From assembly GCF_027579695.1 (NCBI RefSeq), contig NC_083579.1:68644871-68708870 (forward strand): a DNA stretch of 64,000 nt, in the 5' to 3' direction. The translations under genes and the position numbers were made by a program. Below are positions 23,901 to 32,900 of the stretch, piece by piece (within the stretch, counting starts at the first letter, position 1; the number at the start of each line of letters is the position of its first letter). A model generated the notes under the pieces. That model had not been told where the DNA came from. It was given only the letters and a program-made list of their open reading frames with translations, and did no database searches. Origin of the DNA: Neoarius graeffei (taxonomy: Eukaryota > Chordata > Actinopteri > Siluriformes > Ariidae).

Positions 23901-26900
23901 GGACCAAACCATTTGCCGATTTATTGGGGGGGGGGGGGTTCAGTGGGTAACACAGTTGACATAAGTTTCTCGGACGCACACAAAATTCTTCATTTAATTT
24001 ATAATATAAAGCATTTTAGGCTTTTAAACACTTTTGTCATATTATTATAATAATTACCATGAATAAATATTTGTAAAAATTTTAAACAAAAACCTTTTTT
24101 TAAAATGTAAATATGAAGACCAAACCTGACCTTTGGAAAATCGGACAGCATAAAAACACCAAATTCCAGTATTATATATGCGTTTTTGCAGAGTAAAATG
24201 ATGTAATTTGTTGACTTTTTGTATTATATAAAAGAGAAATGTGTGCTAATGTACAAAAGATCATTGGCTGAAGTTAATAGTTAGTGAAATTGACAAATAC
24301 AGCACATGGACTTGAGATGTACCCCTAATTATAGAATGACTTATTATTATTATTATTATTATTATTATACACACACTTCTTATCAGCATTCTCAAAGGTC
24401 AATGCTAGCTTACCCCTGACTCGGTGCTGTTAGTGCAGCAGTGGAGTTACCTTCCAGACAGTGTGGTGTTAGCGAAGCCCAATGTTAGCGCAGTCGAGCC
24501 AAATATTATTATTATTTTCCCTGTGTAATTTACTGAGCTACTTTTAAAATCAACATCAACTACACACTGTACGGAGCAACCTGGCAGCCAAAATTCTCTC
24601 AATTTTCCGCTTTTAATGAAGAAACCTCGCGGCCATGTTTGTTTGCAAGTTGTCAGTCATTTGCTAGCACGGAAGTTTTACACCTCTGACGTCTCTTTTC
24701 TAGTTTTTCGATATCAGTTTTTTTCCCTCTTGTAAATATGCATGAAGAATATATAATGAAGTTTTGGTAGCCTTTCGGGTGTTCAGCACGTCTTCAGTTT
24801 TCAGTTTATTTATATTGTGCTTAATTATAGCATAGCTAATCCTAGCATGCACCGTGAGTTGGCCTAGTGGTTAGCGTGTCCGCCTCTCAATCGGGAGATC
24901 GCAAGTTTGACTCACGGTCAGGTCATACCAAAGACCATCATAAAAATGGTACCTACTGCCGTCTGGCAAGGCACACTGCAATACAGATGTGAGTGTGGAG
25001 TCAAACTCTCACGGTTACCAGAGGACACGCCCCCCCACTGTACCCCTAGCTATGTAATAGGCGAGAGGCTGAGGGCTACGGAAACGGAGATCGGCACCGC
25101 CCTATGCGCCTCTTGGCGTGGGAAGGACTTTTTTTTTTTTAAATCCTAGCATGCGCACCAGAAAAGTTTAGTCATTGGACCTTCGCATGAGCTCTGACGT
25201 GTGGCGTCATGATGTTGTGTTGATAATGTGCAATATTGTAACAATATTGCACGCTCATTCTCCATTGGGGAGAGTGGTGTAATACACAGAGGATAAGCGA
25301 TATGATAATAATATTGCATGCCATCAGTAAACCCACCAGAAGGGAATGGAATGCATGTTTTTATTCCATGGAAAAAGTGGCCCGGATGTATAATAATTCC
25401 CGATATTTCACTCTGATGATGTCACTCCCAATTGACTTGATGTGTGTTGTCAAAATAGCGAACCGGTTCAAAGTTAGAATTCTTTTGATTAGCTTGCGTG
25501 TTTTTTGTGGATGTGTCTATATAATTGTGGCAGCGGGGGCGTGGTCAAGTGTCGGTCTGTGACCGGAGGGCGGAGTCAGGGAAGGTAAGTGGCAGAATCA
25601 CTGCACCTGATGTTAATTAATGTGTTTGTGTGTCTTCCCCAGTGACCGCGCCCTATTTAAGGAGAGCGAGCGAGAGCAGAGGGAGGTCTCTCCCCAACCA
25701 GACGACTTGTGTGTGCGTGCGTGGCTGGGAGAGTCAAAAGTTTGCACTGAAAAGTGAAAATAAAAAGAGTTTTGTGAACTCAGTTCTGGCCTGCCGTCCT
25801 TCTGTGCTCGGTCCCGGGTTTCAGCACCACTGGGACAGTTCGTATGGGTGGGTGGAGCACAGAAGGACGGCAAAACTCCTTTTTATTTTCACTTTTCAGT
25901 GCAAACTTTTGACTCTCCCAGCCACGCTCGCACGCACACACAAGTCGTCTGGTTGGGGAGAGACCTCCCTCTACTCTCGCTCTCTCTCTTTAAATAGGGC
26001 GCGGTCACTGGGGAAGACACACAAACACATTAATTAACATCAGGTGCAGTGATTCTGCCACTTACCTTCCCTGACTCCGCCCTCCGGTCACAGACCGACG
26101 CTTGACCACGCCCCCGCTGCCACAATTATATAAAGAGCATTACATGGTGGTGCGAAGATATGAAGTTTATCTTCTCCCGTTGAAAAATATAATCGCTCAT
26201 ATATTTCACCGCTCGAAGATAAACTTCATGTCTTCGTGCCACTGTGTAATATCCTCTGTACGGTACATATGTGGAGATTTTTGGAACACCTTATGTATCA
26301 GAAAAAGTACTTTTGTGTGAGGGTAGGCCTGAATGCAGCTTTCTGTATCGAAGGGAAGTGGATTTTTAAAGTTGATGAGTGTGCATATCCTGGTGACAGT
26401 GTGTAGCTCCATTTTAAAGGAACAGTCCACCGTACTTCCATAATGAAATATGTTCTTCTCTGAATTGAGACAAGCTGCTCCGTACCTCTCTGAGCTTTGC
26501 GCGACCTCCCAGTCAGTCAGATGCGCTGTCACTCCTGTTAGCAATGTAGCTAGGCTCAGTATGGCCAATGGTATTTTTTGGGGCTGTAGTTAGATGCGAC
26601 CAAACTCTTCCACGTTTTTCCTGTTTACATAGGTTTATATGACCAGTGATATGAAACAAGTTCAGTTACACAAATTGAAACGTGGCGATTTTCTATACTA
26701 TGGAAAGTCCGCACTATAATGACAGGTGTACTAACACCTTCTGCGTGCTTCGGCAGCGCGTTGATACCTTCACTCGGAGTTGTACCATTTTTTTTTTAGA
26801 CAGGGCGGACGGACCAGGGCATTCGCCCGCCTGGTCGTGCCCGACGAGGAGCGCTCTCGGCCGGCTTGGGAGGCAGACGGCAGCCCCTCCTGGAAGCGTG

Positions 26901-29900
26901 GTTTTACCATGGGCCTCATGCGGAAAAATGACAAAGTCCCAATTTTACCATGGGGCTCGAGTTGTACCATTTTTTTTTAGACAGGGCGGACGGACCAGGG
27001 CATTCGCCCGCCTGGCCGTGCCCGAAGAGGAGTGAAGGTATCAATGCGCTGTCGAAGCGCGCAGAAGGTGTTAGTACGCCTGTCATTATAGTGCGGACTT
27101 TCCGTAGCATAGAAAATCGCTACGTTTCAGTTTGTGTAACTGAACTTTGTTTCATGTCACTGGTCATATAAACCTATGTAAACAGGAAAAACGTGGAAGA
27201 GTTTGGTCGCATCTAACTACAGCCCCAAAAAATACCATTGGCCATACTGAGCCTAGCTACATTGCTAACAGGAGTGACAGCGCGTCTGACTGACTGGGAG
27301 GTCGCACAAAGCTCGGAGAGGTACGGAGCAGCTCGTCTCAATTCAGAGAAGAACATATTTCATTATGGAAGTACGGTGGACTGTTCCTTTAAGGCATATG
27401 TGCTGGTGTGTGTGTGTGAAGCTATATTTATTCCCACTGCAGGGAAATTGCAGTATAATCATGACTTCCTGCGGCAGCTGCGTTACTGCCCAGCAGCCTG
27501 TGAGCGGCCCCCTGACCTGGAGCTCATACCAGGTGTCACCGACAACAGTCCAAGTAATGATCGAACCTATTTTTAATCATTTTGACTCTAAGCACCAAGT
27601 GTGGAAAATAAGTAGTGACGCTGACTGACTTCTCACACCAGCTGAGTCATGAGCCTCTACAATGGGATCATCTCGGTTCAGTTCAGTGATGCATAGAGCT
27701 ACTCATTGGGTGGTGGTTGTTGTTGTTCTATGTTTCCCTGATTCAAAATGAGTCGGCGTATACATATAATTTACTGTCAGGTCCTTTAAGGATTGCTAAA
27801 AACAAAATCCTAGTAAGCAGAGATGTATAGAGGGGGAAAAACCCCAGAATATTAGCACAAATTAGCCTGTGTGGACACCCTGGCCATTGAACCCATCATT
27901 CCAAAACCCTGGGCATTAAAGTGCTGATGACACGAACATGACTCTATACAATTTCTTAAATAAACTATACAACATGGCAAACATGTTAGATTTCTGTTAT
28001 AATTACGTGAAAAGAAGCTGTTGTTACGCGAATATCCAACTTTTAATTGCACAGCGCAAGAAAACTGGGTCCGTGGCTCACGGCCATGTTGTGACGTCAG
28101 CGGAAGAACACGCTGTGGTTCACTGGCTGTTCTACTCTGGTTCTACTCAATGGAAATGGCGCATGAAAACGCCGGTGAACTCTCTAGTGCTAGCTCTTCC
28201 TCTTCTGGGAGTCTAGAATTGTGTTGATCTCTTCCGAATAGAATCTATGATAACCTACCCTCTTTACCCTTTGCCTCTCGTTGCTAGGCGGCAGTTACAT
28301 GAAAGCCGCAAGCTTTCACAAGCAAATACATGACTGATATCACGCCGACTTTATGATTACATTTATGATTATCATGTAGAATCTATAGCTCTACGTACCT
28401 TTATCTTATGTCGTTTCACAACACATGTTCTGACAGGAGGACTGTCTTTGGATCTGGCATAGCTACGAGTAGACCCCCTCCGGAATACTGGCAGTGTTGC
28501 CAGATTGGGAGGAATCCCGCCCAGTTGGGCGGTTTCAAGTGCATTTTGGTGGGTTTTGAACATATTTTGGGCTGGAAAACGTCAGCAGTATCTGTTGCCA
28601 GCCCACGTTTTCCCGCCCAAAATATGTTCAAAACCCACCAAAATGCACTTGAAACCGCCCAACTGGGCGGGAAACCTCCCAATCTGGCAACACTGTGTAG
28701 GCACTGCTGATGGTAGTAACAGACGTTTGTGCTGAACTGCACACCCAAGAGATTCTTTTAAGCTGGGAAGGGTGTCAAAACAATCCAAATCGAAGTGTTC
28801 AGAGCACAGGACGGATGTTGGTGAGGGCTCCCACTTGTCACGAGTGCGCCTGACTTGCTTCACTCACTTCGCATGCAGCTCAGGATCTCTGGGAAACTTG
28901 ACTAAACTTACCCCATCCTTGGGGGTTTTGGAGCAAAAGCCGGCAACACAACGCGAAGGCATAATAACTATATATATAATAATGTATAATAATAATACTA
29001 ATAATGATAAAGTGAACACCTGTCGCATCAACAACAAACTGGTAAGTTAGGAGGAAGGTTCTTTCGCTGACGTCATATAGCTCCTCCTCCTTCATCTCCT
29101 GGGTGCTGCAGCCCTGTCAAATTTGCCCAAATAGCCGCATTTATCATCATACGTGTAAAATAGGCGCCTTCGTGAATTAATATATGGATCATCGGGAATT
29201 ACTTTTTACGTTATAAAACATCGCCAAAGATGTCAAAAATGTGTCATCAGCACTTTAATATTGAAGTGTTTTCTGCTATAATAGCCTCCACTCCTCTGAG
29301 AAGGTTTAGATTTTGGAGCGTGGCTGTGGATATTCGTGCCCAATCACCCACAAGAGGTTGGGCACCAGTGTCTGGCAAGAAGGTCAGGGCCACTGGAGTT
29401 CTTCCACACCAACTTTGCAAACCATGTCTTTATGGATCTCCTGTTTGTACACCGGGCCATCGTTATACTGGAACAGGTTTGGGCCTTATAGTTCCACTGA
29501 AAGGAAATCGTAATGCTCCGGTGTACAAAGGCTTTCTAGACAATTGCATGTTTCCAGCATTCTGGAAACAGTTTTGGGATCCACACATGGCCGATGGTCA
29601 GTTGTCCACAAACATTTGGCCACATAGTGCAAGTACTTGCCCAGATAATGTTGCACTTGGAGTATCAAACAAATCAACTTCTCAGATAGGAACACAATAT
29701 AGCTCAATAAAAAATAATTATGAAATAAATGATGCATACTGAAAGATGATGTTAAACAGTGACGTACAGAATACTTTTACTCTCTTCTTTTACAGGCCCG
29801 ATTCTAAAAAAGTTGGGACGCTGTGTAAACTGTAAATAAAAACAGAATGCAGTAATTTTTCAAATCATGGAAACCCTATATTTCATTGAGAATTGTACAA

Positions 29901-32900
29901 AGACAACATATCAGATGTTGAAACAAACTTTTTTTTTTTATGTCATCACATTTCAAAAAAGTTGGGACAGGGGCTCTGTTGCATCACCTCTACCTTTACC
30001 AACACTCTGTAAATGTTTGGGAACTGAGGAGACTGACTGCTGTAGTTTTAAAAGAGAAATGTTGGCCATTCTTACCTGATATACAATTTCAGTTGCTCAA
30101 CAGTTCGGGGTCTCCTTTGTCATATTTTGCGCTTCATAATGCGCCAAATGTTTTAAATGGGAGGCAGGTCTGGACTGCAGGCAGGCCAGTTTAGCACTCG
30201 GACTCTTTTTTACTATGGAGCCATGCGGTTTTAATATGTGCAGAAAGCGGTTTGGCATTGTCTTGCTGAAAGAAGGAAGGCCTTCCCTGAAAAAGATTTT
30301 GTCTGGATGGCAGCATATTGCTTTGAAGCGTGTATGTATCATTCGGCATTAATGATGCCTTCCCAGATGTACAAGCTACCCATGTCATGTGCACTAATGC
30401 ACCCTCATACCATCACAGATGCTGGCTTTTGAACTGTGCACTGATAACAAGCCAGATGGTCCCTCTCCTCTTTAGCCTGGAGGACGTGGTGTCCGTGATT
30501 TCTAAAAAGAATTTCTACTTTTGATTCGTCAGACCTCGGGATAATTTTCCACTTCGCCTCAGTCCATCGTAAAAGAGCTCGGGCCCAGAGAAGATGGCAG
30601 TGTTTCTGGATATTGTTTATATCTGGTTTTAACTTGCATCTGTGGATCCAGTAATGAACTATTTTCACAGATGATGGTTTTCTGAAGTGTTCCTGAGCCC
30701 ATACAGTGATTTCCACTACAGACACGTGTCTGCTTTTAACGCAGTGTCGCGGCATCCAGTGTCAGTTTTCAGCCTTGTCTCTCGCATACAGAGATTTCTC
30801 TAGAATCTTTTAATGATATTATGGACCATAGATGATGTGATCCACAAATTCTTTGCAATTTTACATTGAGGAACGTTATTCTTAAATTGTTCCACTGTTT
30901 GCCCGCACAGTCTTTCACAGAGCGGTGAACCCCTCCCCATCTTTACTTCTGAAAGACCCCACGTCTCTGGGATGCTCTTTTTATACCCAATCATGTTACT
31001 GACCTGTTGCCAGTTAACCACATTAGTTTTTTTTTTTTTTAAGCATTACACAACTTTTTCAGTCTTTTGTTGCCCCGTCCCAACTTTTCTGAAATGTGTT
31101 GCTGACATCAAATTCAAAATGAGCGCGCATATATTTTTCAAAACACAATAAAATTTCTCAGTTTCAGCATTTGATATGTTGTCTTTGTACTATTTTCAAT
31201 GAAATACAGGGTTTCCATGATTTGCAAATATTCACCTTCTGTTTTTATTCATGGTTTACACAGTGTCCCGACTTTTTTGGAATTGGGGGTGGGTGGGTTG
31301 TATTTTTGAGTACCTTTTTTCAGTCAGTACTGCGGAAAATGCATAATAATCAACACTCACAAGAGGTTTGCTAATTCACTCGTGAAACTTCATCTAGATA
31401 GTCAGCACAAAGTGAAAGTAATGGAAAAGGGTCTATCCTGTCCTGTGTCCTTTACCCTTCGGTGAATTGGCTTTTATTGCAGGGGAATTTTAGTCTGACA
31501 GTTTTAAGGTTGTCTACTGTATCACCGTAGCTTGACGTCAACAATGGCACGATCTGCTAACTCTCTTATCAGGGTGTTTTGTTTATTAAAAAAAAAACCC
31601 ACCATGGCTACATGCTATACTGAACAGTTTTCTAAGGATTTATCAGTGTTTTGATATTTTCGCACTGTTGGTACGTTTTGTAACCTTTGTCTTTATATAA
31701 TAAGAGCTTTAACAGTTCCTTCAGTCATTTAAAACCAGGATACTGTTATACTGTCCAGTGAGATGATTTTTTTTTAAATTTTTTTTGTAAAACATATCCA
31801 CACGTTCTCTGTTCCAGCTCCTGAAGAAACACAGCCAGTTCCTCCAAGGTGAACTTTACTCTTAAAACTGTTTTAAACTATGATGCTTAAAAATAATGTT
31901 ACTTACTGTAAGGATACTGCATACATTTTTTATTTATTTTTTTTTTTTTAGTAACAGATGTTTTTGGTTTGACAGGCATTTCAGAAACACCATATGCCAT
32001 GGCTTTAACCTAAGCTCCGTGTACAGCCAAAACATACCGGGCACTGACCGCTGTGTCGTCACCACTCTGCACTCGCATGGAGCTGCCATGGTCGATTACA
32101 TCTTCTACTCCACAAGAAGAGGACACGCGTCGGGTTGTGATGGTAGGCCATAGGACATGGTTTCTAATTTCATTTGAAATCAGTGAAGTGGAATACACGC
32201 ACAGCTGTCTCATATGAAGAACCATGTGTGCAGGGGTGGACAAATGATCCGTTTATTAGCTAGCTTAGCAATTCAGTTAAAGCTGGTATGCTGCATGGGG
32301 TGGCACGGTGGTGGAGTGGTTAGCGCTGACGCCTCACAGCAAGAAGGTTCTGGGTTCGAGCCCAGCGGCCTTTCCGTGTGGAGTTTGCATGTTCTCCCCG
32401 TGTCCGCGTGCTCCGGTTTCCCCCACAGTCCAAAGACATGCAGGTTGGGTTAACATGGGGCGGCCTTGGGCTGAAGTGCCTTCGAGTATGGCTGTGTGCT
32501 CATTACTCACGTCTGTTCACTACTTCAGATGGGTTAAGTGCAGAGAAGAATTTCACTGTGCTTAAAGGAGAACTGAAGGCAACTCTTTTTAATCAAAATT
32601 CTATTTATCTCACTGCTATAGCAAGTTATGAGTGTTTGAAATGCGCTATGTAATATATCAGTCCGTATGTCGAAGCAACGGCCGTAAACGAGATTCGTTG
32701 AGACCTGTGCGAGACATCGTAGGACGGAAGTAAAACGTACAGCGGAAATCAAAGTGACCGACATCTGCCGACGTTGTCAAAAGACGCGCACGCCGTCTTT
32801 CGAATGCTGATGTAATCAAGCCGGAAGTTTTGATAGCAATCAGGAAAGTTTGAAAAAAGTAGGCAGTAATCGTCATTTAAACTCGTTTTTGTGCAACATT

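Larger units (their letters stand above)
27920..29254 (-). mobile_element. TTAA element with THAP gene, family AGTGCTGATGAC, copy 1
   Basis: TTAA at 27916-27919 and 29255-29258; ends AGTGCTGATGACAC inverted. Homologous over its full length, in inverse orientation, to 59690-61042. Contains a THAP frame on the minus strand broken by a stop, and a nested 204-bp foldback (28492-28695). Confidence 0.87.

Noticed and set aside
27238-27576. Alternative first exon of ANGEL1 starting at 27238
   Set aside because: The frame is open across exon 7, but its first 50 codons are the palindromic TTAA element and appear elsewhere in the window; the normal acceptor at 27442 is strong.
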